Notes under the pieces: model-generated | The model's input: the letters and a program-made list of their open reading frames with translations, nothing else | Databases searched by the model: none | What the model was told of the DNA's origin: nothing | Shown: piece by piece, positions 7,804-18,526 of the stretch | Layout of the letters: the number at the start of each line of letters is the position of its first letter | Numbering within the stretch: the stretch's first letter is position 1 | Position numbers and translations under genes: made by a program | DNA from: Paludibacter sp. | GTDB lineage: Bacteria > Bacteroidota > Bacteroidia > Bacteroidales > Paludibacteraceae | DNA: 36,343 nt | NCBI GenBank assembly: GCA_028691965.1 | Contig: JAQUYE010000023.1 | Span: 1 to 36,343, forward strand | Reading direction: 5' to 3'

Positions 7804-10698
7804 ATGAAGAGGGTGTTGAGTAAGTGTTTTATGATTGTTTTAGGAATGGTGATGAGTGCGGGCACCCTGGTGTCCGCCACACCACTTTCTGTACGCGACA
7901 CCCTATCACTTGCCGGAAAGTGGCAGTTAAAGCTTATTCAGGACACTGCTCACTCCGACATTCACACAGCCAACATCTGTTTCGACGATGTAATTCAGCT
8001 CCCTGCTTCGCTGGATGAGGCACATAAGGGCCAACGTACTACTGAAGGCTCATCGACACATCACATGATGCGTAAGTATTCCTTCTACGGCAAAGCCTTT
8101 TATGGAAGGGAAGTTGATATCCCCGAATCATGGGCAGGCAGGGAAATTGTCCTCACCATAGAACGCACCCGTCCTACCCGCATCTGGATCGACGGTCAAC
8201 CGGCAGGATCAAACCAGCTCATTTCATCACCCCACTATTACCGCCTTACCAACCAACTGACTCCCGGTCGCCACTTTATAACCATACAGGTGGATAACGG
8301 CCCTGACTGCGGTCTGCCTGCTTCGATAGCATCCTCCCATATGTGGAGCGATGACACGCAGACCAACTGGAACGGGATGCTGGGAGAATTGCTGTTGGAA
8401 GCAAAGAGTCCGTTGCATATCAGTCGGGTGAAAGTACACCCGAAACCTGCACGTAAGTCGATCGCGGTAACTTTACAGCTTGAAAACCCCTACCCATCTG
8501 CTGTAAGTGGTGTTCTTACCATGCATGTCGACAAGGCTGAGTGCTTTTCGGGAACGGTCACTCTTCAACCCGGCACCAACCACCTGGTGCGTGAACTGCA
8601 ACCGGGTGACACTCCGGGTAGCTGGGACGAATACCATCCGGAGCTTTATACCCTGAAGGTGGGATTCTCAGGAAATGCTCAGCACGACGAACGAACGCTT
8701 AGTTTAGGATACAGAGAATTCACAGCCAGTGGCAAAAACTTCACCATCAATGGGCGCCCTGTATTTTTGCGTGGCCGACATGATGCCTGTGTTTTCCCAT
8801 TGACCGGGTACGCTCCGATGACGAAAGGCGAATGGCTCGACTATTTTACCATTTTACATCGCTATGGTTTCAACCATGTGCGCTTTCACTCCTGGTGTCC
8901 ACCGCGTGCTGCCTTCGAAGCTGCTGATCAACTGGGCTTTTACCTGCAACCCGAACTGCCGTACTGGGGAACGATTTCCGACGATCCTTCAGATTCAGTT
9001 TCCACCTTTCTGCAACGTGAAGCCATCGCCCTGCTTGATGCATACGGAAATCACCCCTCGTTCGTGCTCTTTTCGACCGGAAATGAATTATGGGGAAGTA
9101 TTGATGGCATGAAGGCACTGACTACTGCCTTCAGGGCCTACGACGACCGGCCACTCTATACCCTGGGATCGAACTATCACCTGGGATGGAGCGGACAACA
9201 GGAAGGTGAGGATTTTCTGGTCTCCTGCCGGGTAGGTGGGCATAACGATCCTGAATTTGAACCGCATGTGCGTTCTTCCTTCTCCTTTGCCGATGCGATA
9301 GATGGCGGACTGCTGAATGCACGGTATCCCAACACACGCATGAACCTCCGGCAGGGAGCTTCCCGTGCTTCTATACCTGTGATAGCTCACGAAACGGGAC
9401 AATTTCAGATGCTTCCCGATCCGAAGGAACCTGAACTCTACACCGGCATCCTGCAAGCACGTAATCTTGAAATATTCCTGGAACGGTATTATTCTGTTCA
9501 TGGAAAAGAAAAGTACTCCCGCTATTTCGATGCAGCAGCAGCTCTTAGTCTGCTCTGCTACAAAGCTGACCTGGAAATGATGCGCCGCACACCGGAATTG
9601 GCCGGATATCAACTACTCGACATTCAGGATTTTCCCGGACAGGGAACTGCCCTGGTGGGCATTCTCAATTCACATATGAAGAGTAAGGGAGTCATTTCAG
9701 AAGAAGAGTTTCGTTCGTGGAACAACGATGTAGTTCCCCTCTGGCTGGCGGATAGTTACACAGCCTATACAGGTGAAATGCTTAGCTCCGAACTACAGAT
9801 CTCCAATCAAAGTAATCGCTCTCTGGAGAATGCACTACTGCGATGGGAACTGCACGATTCTAGCTGTATTAAAAAGGGACAGTTGCGTATCACTGCGCCG
9901 GCGGGACAACTCAGCAGTGCTCATCCCCTTGAGATTAGCTTACCTGATTCCCGGGAAGCAAAGCACTACACACTGAAACTCTCCGTTGAAGGAACAGAAT
10001 ACCGTAACAGTTATTCTCTGTGGGCTTACCCGAAAAAGGCAGAGAAACCTCTATCCGCGAGCAATCCTTTTTCACCCTCCAGCGGAATTGCACTTTTCAC
10101 ACAGCTTGATGAGCACTTAATCCGGCACCTGGAAGCCGGAAAAAGAGCTATACTAATGCCTGATTCCTTACATCCCTACCCCGACCAGACCGTCGGTGGA
10201 CTGTTCACCTCCGATTACTGGAATTACTCTATGTTTAAGTCCATCTCGGAGAATGCTAACAAACCGGTTTCGCCGGGAACGATGGGATTACTCATTAACG
10301 CTCAGCATCCCCTGTTTCGTCGTTTCCCAACCCAATCACACAGCAACTGGCAATGGTGGCCCATCGTTCGCAATGCTCGTCCGCTAATTGCCAACAACTT
10401 CGCAGGTCGACTGCATCCTATAGTTGAAAGTATCGATAATGTTGAACGCGTACACTTTTTACCCACTATCTTTGAAATAAAAGCAGGAAAAGGAAGTTTG
10501 CTGGTATGTATGAGTGACCTTCGCAACAACCTGCAATACAAGGAAAACAGACAACTGTATGCTGCACTGCTTCACTACGTGCAGTCGGATGAGTTTAATC
10601 CCACCGACAAGCTCAGCACTGAAGAACTGCAACAACTATTTACCGAAAAGGCTCCTGATAAGAATATTAAAGGAGTTAAAAATGTATCCTATAATTAA
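7804..10698 (+). CDS. GH2 family exo-beta-glycosidase (beta-mannosidase or beta-galactosidase type), secreted
   Basis: A 964-aa glycoside hydrolase family 2 protein. The ATG at 7804 is chosen over an in-frame TTG at 7798; it gives a clean signal peptide ending near LVSA. A jelly-roll sugar-binding domain (about 40-200), an immunoglobulin-like domain and a TIM barrel (from about 310, starting near RGRHDACVFP) follow in GH2 order. The acid/base is probably Glu428 in FSTGNELWG and the nucleophile Glu530 in AHETG. A further 350 residues follow, longer than minimal GH2 enzymes, with no motif I recognise. In a glucomannan operon the likely job is periplasmic removal of terminal beta-mannose or beta-galactose, but the sequence alone does not settle the sugar. 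The stop lies 13 nt before the GH27 start. Confidence 0.82.
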   Translation: MKRVLSKCFMIVLGMVMSAGTLVSATPLSVRDTLSLAGKWQLKLIQDTAHSDIHTANICFDDVIQLPASLDEAHKGQRTTEGSSTHHMMRKYSFYGKAFYGREVDIPESWAGREIVLTIERTRPTRIWIDGQPAGSNQLISSPHYYRLTNQLTPGRHFITIQVDNGPDCGLPASIASSHMWSDDTQTNWNGMLGELLLEAKSPLHISRVKVHPKPARKSIAVTLQLENPYPSAVSGVLTMHVDKAECFSGTVTLQPGTNHLVRELQPGDTPGSWDEYHPELYTLKVGFSGNAQHDERTLSLGYREFTASGKNFTINGRPVFLRGRHDACVFPLTGYAPMTKGEWLDYFTILHRYGFNHVRFHSWCPPRAAFEAADQLGFYLQPELPYWGTISDDPSDSVSTFLQREAIALLDAYGNHPSFVLFSTGNELWGSIDGMKALTTAFRAYDDRPLYTLGSNYHLGWSGQQEGEDFLVSCRVGGHNDPEFEPHVRSSFSFADAIDGGLLNARYPNTRMNLRQGASRASIPVIAHETGQFQMLPDPKEPELYTGILQARNLEIFLERYYSVHGKEKYSRYFDAAAALSLLCYKADLEMMRRTPELAGYQLLDIQDFPGQGTALVGILNSHMKSKGVISEEEFRSWNNDVVPLWLADSYTAYTGEMLSSELQISNQSNRSLENALLRWELHDSSCIKKGQLRITAPAGQLSSAHPLEISLPDSREAKHYTLKLSVEGTEYRNSYSLWAYPKKAEKPLSASNPFSPSSGIALFTQLDEHLIRHLEAGKRAILMPDSLHPYPDQTVGGLFTSDYWNYSMFKSISENANKPVSPGTMGLLINAQHPLFRRFPTQSHSNWQWWPIVRNARPLIANNFAGRLHPIVESIDNVERVHFLPTIFEIKAGKGSLLVCMSDLRNNLQYKENRQLYAALLHYVQSDEFNPTDKLSTEELQQLFTEKAPDKNIKGVKNVSYN

Positions 10699-10711
10699 TT
10701 TACTAAAAGAC

Positions 10712-11932
10712 ATGAAAAACAGAAACGTACTACTTATTGGCTTACTTGTGTTAAGCACCCTTACAATCGCACAAAAATTTGAAGGCCTCGCACCTACTCC
10801 TCCGATGGGATGGAACAGCTGGAACAAGTTTGCCTGCGATGTAAGCGAAACATTAATCAAAGAAACGGCCGATGCTATGGTAGCTTCAGGATTAAAAGAT
10901 GCCGGATACGAATATATAGTTATTGATGATTGCTGGCAGATTGGCCGCGATTCGTTGGGCTTTATTGTTGCCGACCCGGAACGTTTCCCATCCGGCATTA
11001 AAGCATTAGCCGATTATATCCACTCCAAAGGATTGAAGTTTGGTATCTACTCCTGTGCCGGCGATCAAACCTGTGGCGGTCGCCCCGGAAGCCGTGGCTA
11101 CGAATACCAGGATGCCCTGATGTATGCTAAATGGGGAGTGGATTACCTGAAGTACGACTGGTGTTTCACCGAACACCTGAATGCACAGGGAGCCTATACT
11201 ACCATGAGTAAAGCAATTCGTCAGGCCGGTCGCCCGATTGTATTCTCGCTCTGCGAATGGGGAGACAACAAACCCTGGCTATGGGCACAGGAAGTAGGTC
11301 ATTTGTGGCGTACCACCGGCGATATACATAACTGCTACGACTGTGTGTACAGTCACGGAACCTGGACAGCCTGGGGAGCTATGCAGATCCTGGATAAACA
11401 GGACGGGTTGCGACAGTATGCCGGTCCGGGCACCTGGAACGACCCCGACATGCTTCAGGTAGGTAATGGAATGCCCAACAACGAAGAACGTGCACACTTC
11501 ACCATGTGGGCTATGCTGGCAGCTCCTTTAATGGCTGGTAACGACCTTCGTGACATGAGTCAGGAGACCCTGAACGTGCTTGGCAACAAGGAAGTAATTG
11601 CAGTGAACCAGGACAGCTTAGGAATCCAGGGCTTTCGTCACGAAGTAAAAGACAGTATTGAAACCTGGTTAAAACCGCTAAGTAACGGGAAATGGGCATT
11701 GACACTGCTCAACCGGGGAAAAATCAACAAGACAGTTACGATGAACTGGGACGACTTCAGTGTTACCGACCCTCTCCATGCCGACCGCACGCTAAGCACT
11801 GCCGGAAAAGGGTATTCCATCAACAACCTGTGGACAAAAGAAGAGCTGAAGTTTAAGCGTAAATCATATCAAACGGTATTTACAGTACCCGGTCGTGATG
11901 TAGTACTGTTGCAATTCACCCCGAAACGCTAA
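10712..11932 (+). CDS. GH27 alpha-galactosidase, secreted
   Basis: A 406-aa alpha-galactosidase that would remove alpha-1,6-galactose side chains from galactomannan or galactoglucomannan. The N-terminus after the signal peptide shows the GH27 hallmark PTPPMGWNSWNKF, then IDDCWQ. The nucleophile is Asp149 in LKYDWCF and the acid/base Asp204 in RTTGDI. A short beta-sandwich domain ends the protein. The start at 10712 is preferred: it follows the GH2 stop by 13 nt, like other gaps in this operon, and begins a compact signal peptide (MKNRNVLLIG). An alternative ATG at 10682 overlaps the GH2 gene by 17 nt and has an AGGAG 6 nt upstream; it would add ten residues. Further upstream in-frame ATGs lie inside the GH2 gene and are not credible. 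Confidence 0.93.
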   Translation: MKNRNVLLIGLLVLSTLTIAQKFEGLAPTPPMGWNSWNKFACDVSETLIKETADAMVASGLKDAGYEYIVIDDCWQIGRDSLGFIVADPERFPSGIKALADYIHSKGLKFGIYSCAGDQTCGGRPGSRGYEYQDALMYAKWGVDYLKYDWCFTEHLNAQGAYTTMSKAIRQAGRPIVFSLCEWGDNKPWLWAQEVGHLWRTTGDIHNCYDCVYSHGTWTAWGAMQILDKQDGLRQYAGPGTWNDPDMLQVGNGMPNNEERAHFTMWAMLAAPLMAGNDLRDMSQETLNVLGNKEVIAVNQDSLGIQGFRHEVKDSIETWLKPLSNGKWALTLLNRGKINKTVTMNWDDFSVTDPLHADRTLSTAGKGYSINNLWTKEELKFKRKSYQTVFTVPGRDVVLLQFTPKR

Positions 11933-11983
11933 CCGATAATTCTATTCAATCCGTAAATAAAACCGCACAGAACATACACTACC

Positions 11984-13825
11984 ATGCTAACGACACTCGA
12001 TTTTATCATCATCGCTCTTTACCTTGGTTTGCTGATATTTATCGGCTTTTACCTCAAGCAACGCGCCTCGCGTAACCTGGAGTCCTACCTGCTGGGCGGG
12101 AAGTCCATACCCTGGTATATGCTGGGATTGTCCAATGCCTCAGGGATGTTCGATATCTCGGGAACCGTCTGGCTGGTAGCCATCACGGTGGTATACGGAT
12201 TGAAAAGCATCTATATTCCCTGGCTATGGCCGGTGTTTAATCAGATCTTCCTGATGGTGTATCTCTCGGCCTGGCTGCGCCGTTCGGGAGTAACCACCGG
12301 TGCTGAGTGGATAGGCTTCCGCTTTGGTAAGGACAAGGGGGCCGTAACCTCCCACTGGATTATTGTCATCTTTGCCATCCTGGTCTGCCTGAGTATGCTG
12401 GCCTACGGTTTTATAGGGATGGGTAAGTTCATCGAGATTTTCCTGCCGCTTAAAACCCTCTTCCCGGCAATGAGCTTTGTGCCCGACAGCTATGTACCTC
12501 ATGTATGGGGTATTGCCTTCACCCTCTTTGCCGTATTCTATGCCCTGATGGGCGGTATGATGAGTATCGTGTGGGCCGATGTGGCGCAGTATGTAATAAT
12601 GACCCTGGCCTCCATAGCCATTGCCGTGATTGCCATGGTACACCTGGATGTTATTCAGTTCAATGCCCTGCTGCCCGAAGGTTGGTTCTCACCCGGCTTC
12701 GGCACTCACCTTGAACTGGACTGGACAGGTAAATTTGCTGAATTCAATACCACCATCCGCAACGATGGTTACGAACTCTTCTCGCTGTTCTTCGGCATGG
12801 TACTCATGAAGGGTATCCTGGCCAGCATAGCCGGTCCGGCACCCACCTACGATATGCAGAAGATTCTTTCTACCAAATCACCGCGTGAAGCTTCGCTCAT
12901 GAGCGGCTTTGTATCCGTCATCCTGATGCCTGTGCGCTACCTGATGATAGCCGGTATTGCCGTTATCGGTCTGATTATCTTCGACGAGATAAAGGATCAG
13001 ATCACCACCGTAAGCGGTACTGTCGATTTTGAGCTGGTACTGCCGGCCGTGATAGCACATCCCTGGATACCCGCGGGCTTGGTAGGACTTATATTAGCCG
13101 GACTGCTGGCTGCTTTTATGTCGACCTTTGCCGGAACACTGAACGCTGCACAGGCCTATATAGTCAATGATATCTATATCAAATACCTCAAACCCGAAGC
13201 TACCGCTAAACAGTCGAACCGGGCTAATATGATAGTGGGAATAGTGGTTGTGATCATAAGCATCCTCTTCGGAGTGCTGGCCGAGAATGTGAACAGCGTA
13301 CTTCAATGGGTTACAGGTGCTCTGTACGGAAGTTATATCGCAGCCAATATCCTCAAGTGGCATTGGTGGCGCTTCAACAGCAAGGGCTTTGCCTGGGGAA
13401 TGGTGGGCGGACTTATCCCCGCACTGCTGCTGCCCTATGTTCCGGTAATCAATACCGTACTACCCCTCTACTACTTCCCCATTATTCTGGTATTCTCGGT
13501 GATAGGATGTATCTGGGGTACCTATTCAGCACCGCCAACGGATGTTCAGGTGCTGAAGAATTTCTACAGCAAAACACGTCCCTGGGGATTCTGGGGACCC
13601 ATACACGCACAGGTTGTGGCTGAGAACCCGGCTTTTGAGAAAAACACTGCCTTTGGCCGTGATATGCTCAATGTGGGAGTAGGGATCCTGTGGCAGACAG
13701 CCCTGGTAGCTGCGCCTATCTACCTGGTAGTAAAACAATTCTGGCCGGCAGCCATCGCCATGATGATAGTGGGGATAGGGACTGTTGTCCTGAAAAAGAA
13801 CTGGTACGACAAACTCGAAGATTAA
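11984..13825 (+). CDS. Sodium:solute symporter (SSS family), probable disaccharide importer
   Basis: An inner-membrane transporter of 613 aa in the SSS/SGLT family. The N-terminus (ALYLGLLIFIGFYLKQ, then YLLGGKSIPWYMLGLSNASG) is typical of the first two helices and sodium site of this family. About 13-14 hydrophobic segments follow, and there is a soluble loop near residues 515-560 before the last two helices. It sits between the secreted glycosidases and the cytoplasmic phosphorylase and epimerase genes, so it probably imports mannobiose, cellobiose or Man-Glc driven by sodium. The specificity is inferred from position; hexose or galactose transport is the main alternative. The gap of 51 nt before it holds no terminator or promoter that I can see. 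Confidence 0.88.
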   Translation: MLTTLDFIIIALYLGLLIFIGFYLKQRASRNLESYLLGGKSIPWYMLGLSNASGMFDISGTVWLVAITVVYGLKSIYIPWLWPVFNQIFLMVYLSAWLRRSGVTTGAEWIGFRFGKDKGAVTSHWIIVIFAILVCLSMLAYGFIGMGKFIEIFLPLKTLFPAMSFVPDSYVPHVWGIAFTLFAVFYALMGGMMSIVWADVAQYVIMTLASIAIAVIAMVHLDVIQFNALLPEGWFSPGFGTHLELDWTGKFAEFNTTIRNDGYELFSLFFGMVLMKGILASIAGPAPTYDMQKILSTKSPREASLMSGFVSVILMPVRYLMIAGIAVIGLIIFDEIKDQITTVSGTVDFELVLPAVIAHPWIPAGLVGLILAGLLAAFMSTFAGTLNAAQAYIVNDIYIKYLKPEATAKQSNRANMIVGIVVVIISILFGVLAENVNSVLQWVTGALYGSYIAANILKWHWWRFNSKGFAWGMVGGLIPALLLPYVPVINTVLPLYYFPIILVFSVIGCIWGTYSAPPTDVQVLKNFYSKTRPWGFWGPIHAQVVAENPAFEKNTAFGRDMLNVGVGILWQTALVAAPIYLVVKQFWPAAIAMMIVGIGTVVLKKNWYDKLED

Positions 13826-13847
13826 ACGCTTATTTATATAACAGTCT

Positions 13848-16295
13848 ATGCACTACGGACATTTCGATGATGAACGACGTGAATACGTCATTACTAACCC
13901 ACGCACTCCCTGGCCCTGGATCAATTACCTGGGCAACGAAGACTTCTTCAGCCTGATATCCAATACCGGGGGTGGGTATTCCTTTTACAAAGATGCTAAG
14001 TTCCGCCGCATCACCCGCTACCGGTACAATAATGTACCCATGGATCAGGGGGGAAAGTATTTCTATATAAACGATGGCAACTCCGTATGGAGTCCGGGCT
14101 GGAAGCCCTGCAAGACTGAACTCGACAGTTACGAATGTCGCCATGGCATGAACTACACCCTTCTCAGGGGAGAGAAAGACGGACTGAGGGCCGAAGCACT
14201 GTACTTTGTACCCCTGAAGACGCATGCTGAAGTACAGCAGCTTAGTCTGACGAACCTCAGTGGGGAGCGCAAAACATTCAAGGTCTTTTCTTTTGTGGAA
14301 TGGGCCCTGTGGAATGCAGCTACCGACATGGAAAACTTCCAGCGTAACTTCTCTACCGGTGAGGTGGAAATAGAAGGATCGGTGATCTATCATAAAACAG
14401 AATACAAGGAACGCCGTGATCATTATGCCTACTACGGAGTGAATGCACCCCTGGCAGGTTACGACACCGACCGGGAGAGTTTCTTCGGACTCTACAATGG
14501 CTTTGACGAACCACAGACAGTACTCGGGGGAGCTTCGCGTAACTCCCATGCGCATGGCTGGTCGCCCATAGCCTCCCATTGCATAGAGGTGGAGTTGGCA
14601 CCCGGCGAATCGCGCGAGCTGATCTTCGTGCTGGGCTATGTGGAAAATGCAGAGCACGAGAAATGGGAGAGTAAGAATGTAATCAACAAGACAAAAGCGA
14701 AAGCTACCCTGGAGCGATTCGATACTCCTCAGAAGGTTGCTGAGGCACTGGCCGAACTACGGGCCTACTGGGATCGCTTGCTGAGTGTTTTCTCCGTTAC
14801 CACCGGTGAGCAGAAGCTCGACAGGATGGTCAATATATGGAACCAGTACCAGTGCATGATCACCTTCTGCTTCTCGCGGTCAGCTTCTTTCTTCGAGAGT
14901 GGTATTGGTCGAGGCATGGGCTTTCGTGATTCTAACCAGGACCTGATAGGCTTTGTGCATCAGATTCCCGAACGGGCCCGCGAGCGTATCATCGATATCG
15001 CCTCTACACAGTTTCCCGATGGTGGCTGCTACCACCAGTACCAGCCATTAACCAAAAAGGGAAACAACGAAATTGGTCAGGGCTTCAACGACGACCCTAT
15101 GTGGCTGATACTGGGAACAACAGCCTATTTAAAGGAGACGGGCGACTTCAGTATCCTGGATGAGCCGGTACCGTTCGACAACCAGCCCGGCAGCGAAAAG
15201 CCGCTGTTTGATCACCTGAGCGTATCGTTCGACCATGTGATTAACAACCTGGGACCGCACTCGCTGCCATTGATAGGGCGTGCCGACTGGAACGACTGTC
15301 TGAACCTGAACTGCTTCTCGAACGATCCGAACGAAAGCTTCCAGACTACCGAAAACAAGACAGAAGGCTCTCAGGCCGAGAGTGTGATGATTGCCGGTCT
15401 GTTCGTTGTCTACGGACGCGACTACGCTGAGCTGTGTGAACACCTGGGCCGCCACTCCGAAGCCAGTCGGGCCCGGAAACATGTTGCAGCCATGGAAAAG
15501 GCTATTCTCGAACATGGATGGGACGGAGAATGGTTCCTGCGCGCCTACGACTACTACGGCAACAAGGTAGGATCAAATGAAAACGAAGAGGGAAAGATAT
15601 TTATAGAATCCAACGGCTGGTGTACCATGGCGGGAATTGGTCTGGAGCAGGGACTGGTAACCAAAGCACTGGATGCGGTAAAGGAGCGTCTGGACTGCGA
15701 ACACGGCATCGTGCTCAACAACCCGGCCTTCACCCGCTACTACATCGAGTACGGTGAAATCTCCACCTACCCGCCCGGCTATAAGGAAAACGCCGGTATC
15801 TTCTGCCACAACAACCCCTGGATAATGATCGGGGAGACCGTGCAGGGGCGTGGCGATCGTGCATGGGAGTATTTCCGTAAGATATGCCCCTCCTATACCG
15901 AACACATCTCTGACCTGCACAAGACAGAGCCCTATGTGTATTCGCAGATGATAGCCGGAAAGGATGCCTTTAAACCCGGAGAAGCCAAAAACTCCTGGCT
16001 TACAGGTACTGCTGCATGGAACTTCTATACCATTTCACAGTATATCCTGGGGGTACAGCCTACCTACAACGGACTCCTCATCGATCCCTGTATTAGTCCG
16101 GAGTGGACAGAATACACCGTAAGCAGGAGGTTTCGTGGAGCTAGCTATGATATTAAGGTGTTCAATCCAGATGGAAGAATGAAGGGTGTGCAGTCGATCA
16201 CCGTAAACGGAGAGCAAATCAAGCTGAACAACGACAAGGCTATGATACCAATGATGCCTGAAGGAAGTACCAGTGAAGTAATCATTTATTTATAA
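13848..16295 (+). CDS. GH94 cellobiose phosphorylase
   Basis: A cytoplasmic enzyme of 815 aa without a signal peptide. Cellobiose phosphorylase converts cellobiose and phosphate into alpha-glucose-1-phosphate and glucose. The N-terminal beta-sandwich domain starts with the family signature [18 protein letters not shown]. The (alpha/alpha)6 barrel contains [14 protein letters not shown] and the catalytic motif [10 protein letters not shown], where Asp483 fits the general acid (Asp480 is the other acidic residue). The segment [22 protein letters not shown] and the length agree with cellobiose phosphorylases rather than chitobiose or cellodextrin phosphorylases. It would process the glucan-derived disaccharide, while the GH130 enzyme processes the mannan-derived one. 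The next gene, after 46 nt, is the 2-epimerase. Confidence 0.93.
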   Translation: MHYGHFDDERREYVITNPRTPWPWINYLGNEDFFSLISNTGGGYSFYKDAKFRRITRYRYNNVPMDQGGKYFYINDGNSVWSPGWKPCKTELDSYECRHGMNYTLLRGEKDGLRAEALYFVPLKTHAEVQQLSLTNLSGERKTFKVFSFVEWALWNAATDMENFQRNFSTGEVEIEGSVIYHKTEYKERRDHYAYYGVNAPLAGYDTDRESFFGLYNGFDEPQTVLGGASRNSHAHGWSPIASHCIEVELAPGESRELIFVLGYVENAEHEKWESKNVINKTKAKATLERFDTPQKVAEALAELRAYWDRLLSVFSVTTGEQKLDRMVNIWNQYQCMITFCFSRSASFFESGIGRGMGFRDSNQDLIGFVHQIPERARERIIDIASTQFPDGGCYHQYQPLTKKGNNEIGQGFNDDPMWLILGTTAYLKETGDFSILDEPVPFDNQPGSEKPLFDHLSVSFDHVINNLGPHSLPLIGRADWNDCLNLNCFSNDPNESFQTTENKTEGSQAESVMIAGLFVVYGRDYAELCEHLGRHSEASRARKHVAAMEKAILEHGWDGEWFLRAYDYYGNKVGSNENEEGKIFIESNGWCTMAGIGLEQGLVTKALDAVKERLDCEHGIVLNNPAFTRYYIEYGEISTYPPGYKENAGIFCHNNPWIMIGETVQGRGDRAWEYFRKICPSYTEHISDLHKTEPYVYSQMIAGKDAFKPGEAKNSWLTGTAAWNFYTISQYILGVQPTYNGLLIDPCISPEWTEYTVSRRFRGASYDIKVFNPDGRMKGVQSITVNGEQIKLNNDKAMIPMMPEGSTSEVIIYL

Positions 16296-16341
16296 ACAGG
16301 AATTAAAAGCCCGAAAGGCAGGAATAAATTTTTGACAGCGA

Positions 16342-17535
16342 ATGAAATACAATCTTTTAAACCTCCGGCAGGAAGTTCGTGAAGAAGTACTGCACCACAT
16401 ACTTCCTTTTTGGATGGAGAATATGCCTGATGAAAAACAGGGTGGCTACTTCGGACGAATCGACGGGAAAGGAATCGTAAAGTCGGAAGCCACTAAGGGA
16501 GGCATCTTAAACGCACGGATTCTGTGGACCTTCTCATCGGCGGTTATCCACCTCGGGAATCCCTTATACCTGCCTTATGCCCAACGTGCTTACGACTATG
16601 CACGGACACATTTCCTGGATGAAACTAATGGCGGCACCTTCTGGGAACTCAAAGCCGACGGAACACCGGCTGATACCAGGAAGCAAATCTATGCACAGGC
16701 TTTCTTCGCCTATGCCTTTACCGAATACTACCGTGCTACCGGTGATGCGGAGGCCCTCGAACGTGCGAAAAAACTCTTTTACCTGATTGAAACACACAGT
16801 TTCGACAAGCTAAAGAACGGCTATCTGGAGGCCTATAGCAACGACTGGCAATTGCTTGATGATATGCGACTCAGTGCGAAAGACGCCAACGAAAAGAAAA
16901 CGATGAATACGCATTTGCATATACTGGAAGCCTACACCAATCTTTTCCGGGTTTGGAAAGATGAACAGCTCAGGCAGCAATTACGTAACCTGATTGAACT
17001 GTTTCTGCATCGCATTCTGAATGCACAAACACATCATCTTGACCTTTTTTTTGATGAAGACTGGAATTGCAAGTCGGACCTGATCTCGTACGGCCATGAT
17101 ATTGAAGCATCCTGGTTGCTGGTAGAAGCAGCCGAAGTGCTGGGCGACCCAGCCCTGCTCAACCAGGTAAAAGAACGTGCCGTTAAAGTTGCCAATGCTG
17201 CTGCCGAAGGGATACAGGCCGACGGATCACTGATTAATGAACATAACAACTTGAGCGGACATACCGACACTAACCGTGACTGGTGGGGACAGGCCGAAGC
17301 AATGGTTGGATTTTACACCGCCTACGCGATTACAGGCGACGAACGCTACGCAAACTACGCCCTTAACAACTGGGAGTACATTAAAAAATACATTATCGAT
17401 CAGGAAAAAGGAGAATGGTACTGGGCTGCCGATGCCAGGGGAATACCCGATACTACCAACGACAAAGCCGGATTCTGGAAATGTCCCTATCACAACAGTC
17501 GCATGTGCTTTGAATTAATACACCGTATTCACTAA
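16342..17535 (+). CDS. Cellobiose 2-epimerase (mannobiose 2-epimerase)
   Basis: A 397-aa cytoplasmic protein of the N-acylglucosamine 2-epimerase/cellobiose 2-epimerase superfamily. It interconverts glucose and mannose at the reducing end of beta-1,4-disaccharides, so mannobiose becomes Man-Glc, the substrate of the GH130 phosphorylase. The N-terminal LPFWMENMPDEKQGGYFGRID, an (alpha/alpha)6 barrel pattern, SYGHDIEASWLL with His252 and WKCPYHNSRM with His384 all fit cellobiose 2-epimerases; the two histidines are the likely acid/base pair. The length is also typical. The company of GH130 and GH94 genes makes this assignment stronger than N-acylglucosamine 2-epimerase, the other activity found in the superfamily. 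The GH5 gene starts 17 nt downstream. Confidence 0.93.
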   Translation: MKYNLLNLRQEVREEVLHHILPFWMENMPDEKQGGYFGRIDGKGIVKSEATKGGILNARILWTFSSAVIHLGNPLYLPYAQRAYDYARTHFLDETNGGTFWELKADGTPADTRKQIYAQAFFAYAFTEYYRATGDAEALERAKKLFYLIETHSFDKLKNGYLEAYSNDWQLLDDMRLSAKDANEKKTMNTHLHILEAYTNLFRVWKDEQLRQQLRNLIELFLHRILNAQTHHLDLFFDEDWNCKSDLISYGHDIEASWLLVEAAEVLGDPALLNQVKERAVKVANAAAEGIQADGSLINEHNNLSGHTDTNRDWWGQAEAMVGFYTAYAITGDERYANYALNNWEYIKKYIIDQEKGEWYWAADARGIPDTTNDKAGFWKCPYHNSRMCFELIHRIH

Positions 17536-17552
17536 AAAACACAACAATACAG

Positions 17553-18521
17553 ATGAAAAACCTTATTTCTCTTAGTATCGCCCTGCTGATCAGCGCAACT
17601 ATACTCGCCGCAGCACCCCGCAAATCACCTGTTGCTGTAAACGGACAGTTACGCGTGGAAGGAACACAACTGGTTAACGAACACGGAGATCCCCTTATGT
17701 TACGGGGTACGAGTTTCGGATGGCATTGCTTTTGGCCCCGCTTTTACAACGAGGGGGCTGTAAGCTGGATGACCAGGGACTGGAAAATAAATGTCGTGAG
17801 GGCAGCCATGGGCGTGGGTCCGGAAAACAGTTACCTGCAGAACCCTTCATTTGGAGAAGAATGTGTAACGACAGTGGTGGATGCTGCTATCCGTCAGGGA
17901 ATATACGTCATCATTGACTTCCACAGTCATAAAATTCATACTGCCGAAGCGATCACTTTCTTCACAAAGATGGCTACCAGGTACAAGGATTACCCGAATG
18001 TGATCTACGAAATCTTCAACGAACCCGACTATTTCGAATGGCCCGAAGTGAAAGCCTATTCCGAAGAACTGATTCGTACCATCCGTGCCATCGATTCCAG
18101 CAATCTTATCCTGGTGGGTTCACCACACTGGGACCAGGACCTTCACCTGGTTGCTGAAGATCCTATTCAGGGACAGACGAATATCATGTATACCATGCAT
18201 TTCTATGCAGGCACCCACAAGCAATGGCTGCGCGATCGTACAGATGCAGCAATTCAAAAAGGAATTCCTATATTTGTGTCAGAATGTGCCGGAATGGAAG
18301 CCACAGGTGATGGCCCTATTGATCATCAGGAGTGGCAGGCTTTCGTCGACTGGATGGAAGACCGCAAAATCAGCTGGGTAGTCTGGTCGGTATCCGACAA
18401 AGACGAGACCTGTTCCATGCTTACTACTGCTGCCAAAAGCGAAGGAAAATGGAAGCAATCACAGCTTAAGGAATGGGGCTCTATTAGCCGCTCAGCCATT
18501 CGGAAGTTGAATAAAAAATAA
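17553..18521 (+). CDS. GH5 endo-beta-1,4-glucanase (subfamily 2-like), secreted
   Basis: A 322-aa single-domain cellulase with a signal peptide of about 20 residues (cleavage near ILAAAP). The start GQLRVEGTQLVNEHGDPLMLRG is the classic beginning of GH5_2 endoglucanases. The acid/base is Glu157 in EIFNEPD and the nucleophile Glu244 in VSECAG; the substrate-binding segments VIIDFHSH and HFYAGTH are in place. There is no binding module or sorting domain, so it may act in the periplasm or as a soluble enzyme. It should cut the glucose-rich stretches of glucomannan or soluble cellodextrins, a different job from the GH5/GH26 mannanase earlier in the operon. The AraC gene begins 5 nt after its stop. 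Confidence 0.92.
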   Translation: MKNLISLSIALLISATILAAAPRKSPVAVNGQLRVEGTQLVNEHGDPLMLRGTSFGWHCFWPRFYNEGAVSWMTRDWKINVVRAAMGVGPENSYLQNPSFGEECVTTVVDAAIRQGIYVIIDFHSHKIHTAEAITFFTKMATRYKDYPNVIYEIFNEPDYFEWPEVKAYSEELIRTIRAIDSSNLILVGSPHWDQDLHLVAEDPIQGQTNIMYTMHFYAGTHKQWLRDRTDAAIQKGIPIFVSECAGMEATGDGPIDHQEWQAFVDWMEDRKISWVVWSVSDKDETCSMLTTAAKSEGKWKQSQLKEWGSISRSAIRKLNKK

Positions 18522-18526
18522 CGCTT

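Noticed and set aside
10514-10711. N-terminal extension of the GH27 gene back to 10514
   Set aside because: It overlaps the GH2 gene, adds 66 residues with no family match and hides the signal peptide.
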